Below, piece by piece: positions 12,378 to 22,547 of a stretch of DNA of 64,000 bases. Every line of letters starts with the position of its first letter. Position 1 is the stretch's first letter. The notes beneath the pieces were generated by a model that was given only the letters and a program-made list of their open reading frames with translations, did no database searches and was not told where the DNA came from. Source of the DNA: Setoptus koraiensis (Eukaryota > Arthropoda); contig CM106585.1 in the NCBI GenBank assembly GCA_048013815.1, positions 13,330,001 through 13,394,000 on the forward strand, given 5' to 3'. Position numbers and translations under genes: made by a program.

Positions 12378-13240
12378 ATGGCCGTTTCTATTCTTTGGTT
12401 AGCCGTGGTAGCTGCGCTATACTCATGCACTTGTCATGTTAATGGTCAACAGGCCACCACAAACGCCCGTCTGCTAATTGACAAGCAAATACTCAACAAA
12501 TACATTGTTGAGGGTCGCGACATAGTCGTCAACTATCACCTACTGAACATCGGCGGCAGGTAAGCAATCACAAAATTGCATAATCGGTCCATTCCATTGC
12601 GCAACGTTGGCCTGACAATTCGGCTAGTAATTGGGCATTATTATAATAATGCCGAATCAGTGGCAGCACTAATTAACATCTAATCAACTATTCGTTCATC
12701 CATCTTCCAACGCGTTGCAGTGTGGCCAGAGAGGTCAGAGTGATCGACGACACCTTCCCGCCCAACAAATTCGAGCTTGTCAACGGTTTCACCAGTTTCA
12801 CGGTGGACGAAATTGCGCCAGGCCAAAACTTGACTCACGTCGCCATTGTCCGACCCAAGGTCAACTCCTGGGGACCGCATCAATTCTCGTCGGCTCGCGT
12901 TGTTTACAAGCAAAACGACGCCGGACAATTACAGGTCGGCTACACGAGCGAACACGGCGAGGGTTACGTGGTTGCGGCCAGGACATTCGATCGCACATTC
13001 TCATCACAATTTGTAAGTTGTCAACAAACAATCACTTACTTTGCACTTGTAACTACTTCTACTTGCCCATACTAACCAACACAACTCTCGAAATCGCTCC
13101 GAAACTCCTCTCACCATCAACAGCTCGATTGGATCGTGTTTGCATTCCTTTGTTTGCCATCTCTCGGTGGACCATTCTATTTATGGTACCAGAGCAATCT
13201 CAGATTTTCTTCCTCGAAGCAGAGCAGCAAGAAAGTCTGA
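12378..13240 (+). CDS. translocon-associated protein subunit beta (TRAP-beta)
   Basis: TRAP-beta is a single-pass ER membrane subunit of the TRAP complex, which sits beside the Sec61 channel and helps selected proteins enter the ER. The coding region is 12378-12559, 12721-13012 and 13124-13240, joined at GT/AG introns of 161 and 111 bases whose phases match exactly (2, then 0). The product has 196 residues, close to the usual 183-190. It has a signal peptide (residues 1 to about 23, ending CHVNG), then the conserved luminal beta-sandwich ([36 protein letters not shown]). It ends with one membrane helix ([20 protein letters not shown]) and a short lysine-ending tail (SSKKV). The ATG context is ACAATAATGG. 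The gene converges with the lipid-binding-like gene on its right; the stop codons are about 190 bases apart. Recognition is strong along the full length. Confidence 0.93.
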
Positions 13241-13301
13241 TACATGGACTACGTACTCTATTATACACATAACTATTATTTTGTCACTAGCTATCATCAA
13301 C

Positions 13302-13307
13302 AATAAA
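13302..13307 (+). terminator. poly(A) signal of TRAP-beta
   Basis: A canonical AATAAA 61 bases after the TRAP-beta stop codon, followed by an A-rich tract. Confidence 0.7.
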
Positions 13308-13347
13308 TTTAAAAAAATAGGATAGTGAATATGCAAAGCCAATGGGT

Positions 13348-13353
13348 TTTATT
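13348..13353 (-). terminator. poly(A) signal of the convergent minus-strand gene
   Basis: TTTATT on the plus strand reads AATAAA on the minus strand, about 80 bases beyond the stop of the lipid-binding-like gene. It lies only 41 bases from the opposing TRAP-beta signal, so the two transcripts probably end within or across each other. Confidence 0.65.
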
Positions 13354-13433
13354 GTCATTATTATCATAATTATTATTACATCTGACGCTTGTCGTGGCAA
13401 AGTATGGCAGGAGTACAGCAGTTTTATGGGGGC

Positions 13434-15282
13434 CTATAATTCGAACAGTCTCATGTTTTGCAATGTTTTCTCTAACTCATTCTTCAAAATTGGCTGTACA
13501 GAGTCTATGAGCCTCCTCTTCATGTGACGCATGAAAAAATTCACCGCCGATTTTGTGGCCGTATTCAGGCCGGGCAAACCCGTTATGTCCATCTTGACCG
13601 AGTCTAGTTTCACCACGTTGAGCTCGTCCAGAGTTAGCTTGGACCGGATTGGGTGCAGTCGTTTTATTATCACAGCATCGAACGCCACCTGAATCAAGCG
13701 CAACAAAATGAAAAATCATTAGTGGATATTAGTACATATTACAAAGATTTGCGACAAGTTGATTCAGTAATTGAGTCAGTGATGAACCCACCTCTTTAAT
13801 ACTGAATTTGACCTTGCCTCTGAAACCAATATTGAGACGCCAATCGTAGGTGGCCACCAGCTCCGACCAACCGATACTGGTGTTGACCAACAGGTGCAGA
13901 TCTTGTATCTTTATCTTGGAATCACCGGTCAGTTTGAGTGTGTCTATTTCGGACAGCAGGCCATTGGTGAAATTTATCTTTGCCTCAAGACCAAATAGAC
14001 GGCTCGAATGATAGTAATCGGGCAATTTGTTTGTGACAAACTTGGATCTAACCATCTCTTGTCTAACACTGGCCACCAGGTCTTGTTGTTGGCTAGTGTT
14101 GTGACTGAGATATGGCATAAAATGAGCCAATTCCTCATCTAAACTCTTCTTGCTTGCACCCTCTAACGATTGTTTTATTTCATTCTCGAACTTGTAGTAT
14201 GTTCGTTTGATGGTCTTATGTAACCACCTGTTTAGTAGCTTAAACGCGTAACTGTTGACAGCCGAGCCGCCGGCCTGTTCGTCGGTGTCGTCATAATCTT
14301 CGTACAGAGTCAAATTTATTCTGCCCATGCTGGCGATATTCAAATCTAAATCTTTTGTCCTCAACGAGGGCACGTTGCCCGCTCGCTCGTTAATCTCTTT
14401 GGCAAACCTGGTGGTGGCCTTGACGAACACATCATCGACTCGCATTGTGTATCTGCCCTCCAATTGAAAGTCAATTAGCATCAGCTGAGTACTAAAGCTA
14501 AAGCGACCGTTAACCGTTGTGTTACCAATTGTGAATTGAAGATCGCATTTTGGATCACTGTCTTTGTACAATTGCATATTCAGGAGTCTCAAATTGACGC
14601 CGGTCATAGTGAGATGATTTTGAGTGAATCTTATCGCTTGCATTGCATTGCCACCGTCACCACCAGGTGAATTGGCCTGGCTGTTGGGCACAAAAAGTTT
14701 CAGTGCGGCATCCATTGTGTTATAGGCGGACATATTTATGGGAATATCGACATCTTTGAGATCAACAGATATGACCTCAATGTCATTGTAATTTGAGGTG
14801 TTTGTCTTGACAATCGCCGCTGGGTCGCTCGTGTCTTGCTGTTGTTGCTCAACAATTGGTTCTGATCCATTTATGCTGATCTTGCTGAATAGCTGACGCA
14901 ATTTGTAACCTTTCAGTTTGTTGTGATTGAGCGAAACATTCAAATTGGACAAATTGATTAGTTTATTGACAGATTCAGTGTCTGGATTTTGTGTGTCGCT
15001 TATCACTATGGTTTCAGTTTCGGCTTGTGGCAACAAAACTGGCAGATTAGACAATGACGACGACGCCAGGTCCATACGACGCTGACCATGAACATAGGCG
15101 TCGGCATAATTACGATATCTGTCCGCGACAAGCGATGTGGCATTTGATTTGTGATTACATAATAGCAACAGCGTAAATTGTGCCGCCACAATAAACAATA
15201 CGGATGACATTGGTGCGCTATGATTCAGATGAATTAGTTGCGTCACATGAAAGTGTTGCTGTTGCTGTTTCTTTGTTGCCAT
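13434..15282 (-). CDS. secreted tandem lipid-binding-like protein (JHBP/takeout and mite group 7 allergen-like)
   Basis: Two exons, 15282-13792 and 13688-13434, are joined at a phase 0 GT/AG intron of 103 bases, giving 581 residues. A second ATG at residue 25 (15210) starts a classic signal peptide (MSSVLFIVAAQFTLLLL) and may be the true start; the first 24 residues are Gln/His-rich. After a linker there appear to be two copies of an elongated lipid-binding fold. Residues about 110-400 resemble JHBP/takeout-type repeats (conserved-looking CDLQFTIGNTTVNGRFSFST and a YTMRVDDVFVKATTRF strand pair). Residues about 420-581 resemble the mite group 7 allergen/BPI-like domain, with a long amphipathic C-terminal helix (VQPILKNELEKTLQNM). 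Many Asn-glycosylation motifs fit secretion. Known relatives bind hydrophobic ligands; the ligand here is unknown. Family assignment is by pattern and moderate; coding status is near certain. Confidence 0.75.
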
Positions 15283-15289
15283 AGTTGAC

Positions 15290-16254
15290 CGGCGCCGATT
15301 TGTTGTTGAACTGCCGAGACGACGATTTATAACTCACTTCACTGACAATCTTCTTTGTAAATTGTGTGTGACACTGTCGCGTTGATTGCGTAATAATCGT
15401 CTGATGTTGCCAGTTATGAGCTCAGCAAGTGACAGTGAGCCGTCTAGACAGAATATTCAGCATGTCGTAATGAACTGATGAGAGAGAGACTTGAGACAGT
15501 GAGCAAACTGCAACTTTGTTCAATTTGGCCCAATAAATGAGACAAACCGGCCGATCAACGATGGCGCGTTACTCACGCCTAACATGCGACAATGTTGAAC
15601 AAGTTGTGATACACTCAATGAACTGAATTTGAATTCATAGTTAGAGTTGTATCATCGTGGTGACTAGTTCAGGTTTCACTTCACTTTCTCCGAACACTAA
15701 CGACACAGCGGGCAAATTAGATCGGATCAACAAAATGTCTCTGTCTGTCTGGATGGCCGTGTCAAGGCTCATATGTGCACGCTGATGTCATACGCACCGT
15801 ACATTGAGACCGTTTTTAGCTTGGTTCCAATATCACATATGCTAATGATGCATCAATACATTGCAGTGCAAGATAATTGGTAGATTAGATTAGATTTGAT
15901 GAGATGAGATGATATCGTATCGCTACACATATGCGCCTCATTAGTGTGTCGTCTCATCTATGTTGTCAATTTATCTTGTGTCGTATCTTGTTGCGCTGTA
16001 TCCGCTGTCCGGCACGGATCGCAACCTTCAAGCAGCGGTTTGTAGGCAAATAGCAGGTCAACTAACTCAGTAAGTCTGTCCTGCGGATGATATCTAGTTC
16101 AAGGTTACCCGACCCGTAGCCTCATTATGATTGATCGCACAATTTCGATCATATAAATCGGCAAGTTTCTCTACTTCGTTCGTGCTGTGGCATTTGTTTT
16201 TTCGTGGGATTTCACTGCCAACAGTGAGCTAATTACTGTTGTGAGCGAATATCG
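15290..16254. other. intergenic region between two minus-strand genes
   Basis: This stretch should hold the promoter of the lipid-binding-like gene and the 3' end of the receptor gene. I see no coding frame and no canonical AATAAA on the minus strand; a GATAAA variant (AAGATAAATT) lies near 15.97 kb. A GATTAGATT-like tract near 15.88 kb is slightly repetitive. Confidence 0.5.
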
Positions 16255-19200
16255 TCAGTTGTCACGATGATGCGGCGCCGACGCGGCCTCATTCGAGGGC
16301 GCCACCCGCTGGCTCGAATGCAACTGACCGAAGCGGTTGTGATAATAGTCCACGACGACCCGGCTGGCTCGGCGGGCACGCACAATTTCCTTGGAGGTGC
16401 GCGCCAGCAGCGCCGTGTACAATTGGCCCTGGTCAAGTTTCTTGATCAACTTGATGCCCTTCTGCCAGCGCTTCGTTTTGGCCTTCCGCTTGGGCCGGTT
16501 GCGCCGGTCAGTTTGCGCCTTGTGGTGCCTCGACTTGGCCTGATTTTGGTCCTCGTTTGCGGCGGCGGCGGAGCCCGCGTCCGAGCCCGCGTCCGAATCG
16601 TCGTCGTCGTCGTCGTCGTCGTCGGACGTGAACAGGTGTATGACTTCGCCGATCATCACCAGCAGGCCCAGTATGGCGCCCGCGGACAGCAGCCAAAAGG
16701 CCAGCACCACGTTCTTGAGCGATATCTTTTTAACGTCGCCCGCGTTAATAATGACCGTGTCGAGACAATCGTTGCGCTCAACGTCGTATTTGCGGCGCCA
16801 TTTTTGTGCCAATCCACTTTGCATTATTTGCTTCAATTGTTGATTAATTTTGATGATGCAACCCGCTGGCAAATAGTGGCTGAGCACAAACGACATCGGT
16901 CTGACATCTATGGGATACTTGCTGGACTTGAACAGGCACTTGGGCGGCGATCTGTCAAAATACTCTTGGCTCACCAGCATGTCAATGGTGGACTTTTCCT
17001 CTATGTAGGCCATGTCGCCGCTTTGTATCTGGTCCAATATCCGCTGGCGGTGCTTCTCGAAGTCCAAATACACCAGCTGACGGCTGGCGGTGTCCCCGTT
17101 AACCGGATATTGCTGCCTATTTGAGGCCGGCTGCTGGCGCTGCCTCATGAGGCGCGCCATGGGCGACTTGTGCAGCGACTCCTCCGAGTGAAACATTTGC
17201 GCCCACTCGGACTGATAATCGAGGCCCAGTTGCATGGACTGGCCCAAGTGGAGGAAGTCGTCCACGGTCTGAATGAAGTCGTTTTGTTTCGGAAAGGTGA
17301 GTATGGCCACCAGCAGCCCGGAATGGAAGCCGTTGATCACTATAAGGAACAGCCACCAGAAGGCCACCAGAATGCGCGTCGAGTCCGCGGTGGGCAGGTC
17401 CTCGCGTTCGCCGCCCTGCAAGAACAGCGATGCCACCACGTACCACACGATGTACGCCGGATTGAAGAAGCCCGTCGGGCGCTGCAAATCGTTGCGTTGC
17501 CACGAACCGGCCCGCTGTCGGGCGCTGCCCGCGGCCGCGGCCGCCACCGGCCAACCGCCCGACGTGGCAAACTTGTTTATGAGATACATGATGGGCACGA
17601 TGGCGCCCGACGCCACGAAAATCGCTAGCCACACCTCGTTTTGGAAGGGCTTTATCATGATGTGATCGTGATCTTTCACGTACTTGGACAGCAAAAAGTG
17701 AATCTTGAAATTGTCGAAGGGCTCGCTGAAGATGAGGTGGCGCGACCGGTCGCTGGTGGCCAGTACCCCGTTGGCGGTCATCAGCGCGCGCCCGTTCTTC
17801 ACCAGGCTCAGTATGCCCGTCCACTGGGCCAGGCGCGGGTCATAGTGCCCTATGAGCTTGGAGCGGGCCAACACTATCCACTCGGTGACGAAATTCAGCT
17901 TGCTCTCGAGTATGCGGATCACCTCGATGCTGGACCCGTTGCACATCCAGTCGCCCAGACCGTCCTGGAAACAGTTGATCAGCGGGGCCTGGGGCATCAC
18001 GGCCACCTCGATGCGCCGCCCGCCCAAATTGCCCAGATCGATCTTGAACAGGGCGGGCTGCAGTTTCTCCAGCCGCATCACGGGGCTCCACACGGCCACC
18101 TGGCGGCCGCCGTCCGATTTGTAGTTTTGATTTTGTACGATCATTTGATTGAACTGAGCGGAACGGCGCGTGAAATTGGCCAGCCGCGTGGGCCATTGGC
18201 CACTGCCGTTCACCACCATGGGCAAGCCGTTGGGGCCCGCCATCATTGGGCCGGCCCGAAACTCGAGCGGGCCGGTCAACGCGGGAGCGCGCCCGAACAG
18301 CGCCGCGCTCTGTTTGTCCGCACCGGAAGCGGCCGAGTAGTACTGCTGCTGCTGTGCGCTGGACGACGACCTGATCAGACTGAACTCTATCACGTACCAT
18401 TTGTTGCACCATTGCAGCTTCTTGAGGGTGTCGTTGGCCATTATGTGCGCTATGGTCTCGATCGAGATGACGTCCGGCCCGGCCGGCTGCTGGCGACCGG
18501 GCTTCGGGACCGCATCTCTTGTGGTTGGGGCGGCCCCGTCGGCCGCTCGTCGCGGGTCGTGTGCTGGCCCGGCTGGTGGTGGATGGTCATTCGCGAGCCC
18601 GTTATTCGAGCCCGTTGCGTGATCGTTGTGTGAGTGAGCGCCCGCTCTGTCCAGCGACGAGGAGGCGGGTCTCGGCGTGGTTGTGGCTGCGGCACCCGAG
18701 CCGCGAGCCAGCTCCGGCAGCGGCGCAGCCTCGGGCCGGATCGCTGTGTGAGCCGGGATGTTGGCGCTGGTGGCGCTGGTGGCGCTGGTGGCGCCAATCA
18801 GGGAACTTTCGAATGTTGTTGTGTAGTGGCCGACAATGGCGCTGTTCACGGTGGCCAGCAGCCGGTCGAGCATCCAGGCGGCCTGACCGCTGCGCATCAG
18901 CTGTTGCTTGTCGGGTTGTTGCTGTTGTTGGTGATGGGGCCGCTGATGATTGCTGGCCGCTTGCCGGGCCTTGTGCCAGTCCCGGCAATCGATGGAGGTC
19001 GGGCCCCCTGTGGCGCCGTTGCGCAACTGCTGCGAATGCATCTGGAGGGTGCGCGTGGCGGTAATGTTGTTCAGCACGAGCAAAGAATCGGTTGTGCTGA
19101 GAAAGATGCTCAATCGGTCCACCAGTTGGCTCTGCGCGTTTGAATTGGCCCGATTTGTGTATATTATTATCCAGCGTCTCGGTATGACCATCAGCTGGCT

Positions 19201-20760
19201 CTTAAAGGCCTCCTCTATGATCTGGCTGATGGTCTCGGCGTCGTTGATGAGCAACAGATACAGGTGATAGTTGCGCTCGAGGTAGCCCGGCGCGGGCGCG
19301 CCAAACAGGCCGTCCTCGCTGAGAATGGACACGAGCTGGGCCACGTCCACCACGGAGTTGCGGTTTGCGGCGTCCGGTTGGCTGGTTGGCTGGTTTGCGG
19401 CGTCCAGGCCGCCCGCGGGCTGGTGTGCGGCGGTGCCGTTGTCCGGCGCAGCGCTGTCGTGTTCGGGCGCGTCGCCCGTGTCGTCGTGTTGCGTCTCGTC
19501 GGCCCAGTCCTCCTCGATGTAGGTCACCTGGTACGATTGCACCAGCGACTTGTGCGCGTCGCCGTTGTGCCCGTCGTCGCTGTGCGGGCCGGTGCTGTTG
19601 CGGTCGCCGTTGTCCGCTGCTATTACTGCGTCATTACTGTGCTTCTCGTCGTGGCCGGCCCGCTCGTCGTGGCTGGGCCTCGGGTTCTCGCCGTGGTTGT
19701 GGCCGCCGCCGGCGGCCGCCTCCTCGATCAGGCGCTTGATGCTGGCGACGCTGTCGTGATCCATTTGGCTGTCGTGAATTATGGACACGCGATGAAACTT
19801 GTGGCTGGCCTCGACAATGCTGTTGAACTGGTCCTCGATTAGGTCCTGTATCATGGCTATAATGTCGTCGTTGGTGTCGTGACTCAGCACGGGCACGGCC
19901 ACGCTCTGTCTGTTGCGCCACAGCCGGTTGTCGTCCGAGGCGCCCGCTAGCGGCAGCGCCGCGTTACTGTTGTCCAGTGGTTCGTGGTTGGCGTAGTTGC
20001 GGCCCGCGCTGCCCATGAGCGCCCTCGACGGATACGCTCTGGTGAGCAGGTCAGCAGCTTGCTCGTTGATGAACGACTCCGTCAGCGACCAAACCTGTTG
20101 CCGTCGCGAGCTTGCCGCCATCGACAGATAGGGGCCCGGTCTGGTGTGCAAGTAGCCCGTGGTGCCTGTTTGCTGTTGCTGGTGCTGCTGCTGTCGCTGC
20201 TGATGCAACAAATTGGCACCAGCTGACGATTGCGGGTAATGGCTGCTAGTTTGACAGGGCGCCTCTATGAGTGACACGAGCAACACAAACGGACAGGTGA
20301 GCCGCAGCAGGTCGCTGACGGCCCTGGTTTTGTCGCATGACACAACGCTGACGATGGCCGTAATTGAGTGGCACGACGACAGGCGACCCAGGCGCAAGAT
20401 GTCGCTCTGAAGCTGGACAAAACTGTCCACTAGCTTGTACTCGATCTGGTTGTCGTAATCGGCGTCCTCTAGCGGCGGGCACAGCGTCGCATTGGTTGAG
20501 TTGCGGTATTGTTGTTGTTGTTGTTGCGGTTGTTGGTGTCGCTCGAAATGGCCGCTGTTCGGCCAGCGGCAAGCGGACAAACTGGTCGACTGAAACAAGC
20601 GCGTGTCGTCCACTATGACGTACACGCGACCCTTCAGACACTTGCATCGGTGGTCGCGTTGCGCGGCTGTCAGACGGTGGTCGACTTGTTGCGACCACGC
20701 GCCGCTGCAAGCCACCACAACAAGTGTCGCGAGCACGATATCCGCACACTTGGTCGCCAT
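16255..20760 (-). CDS. IR93a-like ionotropic receptor, intronless and oversized
   Basis: One 1501-residue exon. It starts with a signal peptide (about 1-23), in good ATG context (GCGAAATGG). Fragments of an amino-terminal domain (for example HRVSIIHDSQMDHDSVASIK near residue 325) alternate with long Gln-, His/Asp- and Ala/Pro-rich inserts up to about residue 800. The ligand-binding S1 half is near 920-1035, with the ligand-type arginine in TSDRSRHLIFSEPF (about 1008). Then come M1 (about 1041-1064), pore loop LFLQGGERED (about 1110-1120), M3 (about 1125-1154, ending SGLLVAILTFPK), the S2 half, and M4 (about 1348-1376). The tail has nine aspartates in a row and basic clusters. The pore/M3 pattern QGGxxxLPxADSxR...FWWLF..SGxLVAxLTFPK is closest to IR93a. 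In insects IR93a is a co-receptor with IR25a for temperature and humidity sensing. Typical length is about 850-900, so the excess is in the inserts. Confidence 0.8.
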   Translation of the reverse strand: MATKCADIVLATLVVVACSGAWSQQVDHRLTAAQRDHRCKCLKGRVYVIVDDTRLFQSTSLSACRWPNSGHFERHQQPQQQQQQYRNSTNATLCPPLEDADYDNQIEYKLVDSFVQLQSDILRLGRLSSCHSITAIVSVVSCDKTRAVSDLLRLTCPFVLLVSLIEAPCQTSSHYPQSSAGANLLHQQRQQQHQQQQTGTTGYLHTRPGPYLSMAASSRRQQVWSLTESFINEQAADLLTRAYPSRALMGSAGRNYANHEPLDNSNAALPLAGASDDNRLWRNRQSVAVPVLSHDTNDDIIAMIQDLIEDQFNSIVEASHKFHRVSIIHDSQMDHDSVASIKRLIEEAAAGGGHNHGENPRPSHDERAGHDEKHSNDAVIAADNGDRNSTGPHSDDGHNGDAHKSLVQSYQVTYIEEDWADETQHDDTGDAPEHDSAAPDNGTAAHQPAGGLDAANQPTSQPDAANRNSVVDVAQLVSILSEDGLFGAPAPGYLERNYHLYLLLINDAETISQIIEEAFKSQLMVIPRRWIIIYTNRANSNAQSQLVDRLSIFLSTTDSLLVLNNITATRTLQMHSQQLRNGATGGPTSIDCRDWHKARQAASNHQRPHHQQQQQPDKQQLMRSGQAAWMLDRLLATVNSAIVGHYTTTFESSLIGATSATSATSANIPAHTAIRPEAAPLPELARGSGAAATTTPRPASSSLDRAGAHSHNDHATGSNNGLANDHPPPAGPAHDPRRAADGAAPTTRDAVPKPGRQQPAGPDVISIETIAHIMANDTLKKLQWCNKWYVIEFSLIRSSSSAQQQQYYSAASGADKQSAALFGRAPALTGPLEFRAGPMMAGPNGLPMVVNGSGQWPTRLANFTRRSAQFNQMIVQNQNYKSDGGRQVAVWSPVMRLEKLQPALFKIDLGNLGGRRIEVAVMPQAPLINCFQDGLGDWMCNGSSIEVIRILESKLNFVTEWIVLARSKLIGHYDPRLAQWTGILSLVKNGRALMTANGVLATSDRSRHLIFSEPFDNFKIHFLLSKYVKDHDHIMIKPFQNEVWLAIFVASGAIVPIMYLINKFATSGGWPVAAAAAGSARQRAGSWQRNDLQRPTGFFNPAYIVWYVVASLFLQGGEREDLPTADSTRILVAFWWLFLIVINGFHSGLLVAILTFPKQNDFIQTVDDFLHLGQSMQLGLDYQSEWAQMFHSEESLHKSPMARLMRQRQQPASNRQQYPVNGDTASRQLVYLDFEKHRQRILDQIQSGDMAYIEEKSTIDMLVSQEYFDRSPPKCLFKSSKYPIDVRPMSFVLSHYLPAGCIIKINQQLKQIMQSGLAQKWRRKYDVERNDCLDTVIINAGDVKKISLKNVVLAFWLLSAGAILGLLVMIGEVIHLFTSDDDDDDDDDSDAGSDAGSAAAANEDQNQAKSRHHKAQTDRRNRPKRKAKTKRWQKGIKLIKKLDQGQLYTALLARTSKEIVRARRASRVVVDYYHNRFGQLHSSQRVAPSNEAASAPHHRDN

Positions 20761-22547
20761 TTCGCTCAGTCTCTCATTTGGTCAGTTTTGCATTTTTCTC
20801 AGTCTCTCAGTTGATCGGTCTCTCAGTTTGATCGGTCTCTCAGTTTGGCTCGCAATCGCGTCGGGCGCACAAACGCTCGCTTGCGTCCGGCCGAATCGGC
20901 CCCGAGTGCCGATTGAGTGAAATTGAAATTGAACGCCGGCTAGCAAACGGCCCACTTCCGGTTAGAGGTTCTCGTTGTGCTATGTTATTATTATGCTGCT
21001 GTTATTCGTTATTAGTGATTGTTTGTCCGCTTTCGCTTATTTGTGCACGACGCTGATCGCACTGGCGTATTTCACATTTCGCGACCAGCTTTTGTGCTAG
21101 ACGACGCCCTCGTAATGAGCGGCTTGCGTTGGATATGTGTGACTATGATGTCAGACACAAGCGATATCAAATGATCGCTTGACGATGCGCTGGCTCGTGT
21201 CGGCTATAAGCTGTGCGTCAATTGATGTCCCGTCGGATTGTTGCGAGTTTCGTCGTCACACTTTAAATTAAATAGCTTTGTACAAGCTTCCACGATAACT
21301 GTACATTAGTGCACTATGAGTACTGGCGATGCAATGATAATTTGATTTAGCCGGCATCAGTTAGAGCTGCCAGCGACAGCGCAAGCTCCCAAGTCGGTGC
21401 ATTGTCGCGTTGGCTCACCACCACCAACCAATAACCATCGCCCTAGCTAGCTGATGGCTGTCAGCCTCAGTCAGGCCCGCTGAACAAGGCCCGCTGCTTG
21501 CGTCATCGATGGCACCATTGATGGGCCGGTTGCCATGGAGCCGGCCCGTCAATGACAAACGACACACGGTCGGACGGGCGCCCGCTGGAACCAACCGACC
21601 AATCGTTGGCGCAATCAATCAAACTGTTCGGCATCGTCGCGCGGCTTGTCGCAGCAGCAGCCGTTTGGCATGGCGGGCGCACCAAGTGTCTGCTCGATCA
21701 TTAGTTGGCCGAATTATGATGTGAGACGAGACAAAAACAAGACCAATTGTCGAATCATATGCATATTAGTTAGTGTGACTGGCGCGGATAACGCGAATAA
21801 CACAACTAACTCGGATAACACCGACAGCGTGAATAACAGCTCCAATAGCTACAATGGCACCCTTGGCACGAATAACAGCGCAACGTGTGGCCCAAACTGA
21901 GCAGACGAATGTAACAATTAGCGATCGCTACCATTCATGGATTCGTGGATATTCACGGATCGGGGTGTCACGAATTGTCAATTTGTCAACTTTGTCGTGT
22001 CGCTCAGACAGCTCTCCTCATCATTAAATGAGCTTCATCAACAACAACTGTCTGGCGCGCCAAACGCACCACTAAATGAAACACATTGGCCATTCAAATA
22101 ATGACGATAGATAATAGAATAGTTTAACGCTCAACAGGAAATCATTAATTTACATTTGCGGCAGTGTTGCGTAGTGAACAAATGCGAACAAATGCGAACA
22201 AATGTGAATAAATGTGAATAACTAGTGGTCGTATCATGTCACACAAAAGTGAAGTGGGCCGACGCAAATGTCATTGGCAGACAGTGTCAGTGTGATAATC
22301 ATCATGAGAAATGCGCATCAAACTACGCGCATCGGATTGTGCAGATCCGTGTGGCGCCCCGACAGTGCCTTCGCCATAACAAGTTGATATCAACAACCAC
22401 TTGCATAATTGCATAATTGTTGTGTGATCGACGATCGTTTTGTTGTATCGTTGTTCACATGCACCGCGCGCGCCACTGCCACGGCCAGCACGCAGCCAAA
22501 TTTGTGTCAATTAACAATCAATTCTTTCATTCATACAAAACGCGCTC
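20761..22547. other. divergent intergenic region between receptor and homeobox genes
   Basis: The receptor (minus) and the homeobox gene (plus) are transcribed away from each other, so both promoters should lie here. A 17-base unit (GATCGGTCTCTCAGTTT) is repeated head to tail just upstream of the receptor ATG, around 20798-20855. A ten-base repeat (ACAAATGCGA) occurs near 22180-22220. Short frames near 21.65-21.9 kb encode only an Asn/Thr-rich stretch. No other gene is supported. Confidence 0.55.
20798..20855. repeat. 17-base tandem repeat upstream of the receptor
   Basis: Two full copies and one diverged partial copy of GATCGGTCTCTCAGTTT, placed 40-95 bases before the receptor start codon, probably in its 5' leader or core promoter. 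Confidence 0.7.

Noticed and set aside
16267-19842. Long plus-strand frames (up to 330 codons) opposite the ionotropic receptor
   Set aside because: They are antisense shadows of a GC-rich coding exon whose minus-strand frame carries clear channel motifs.
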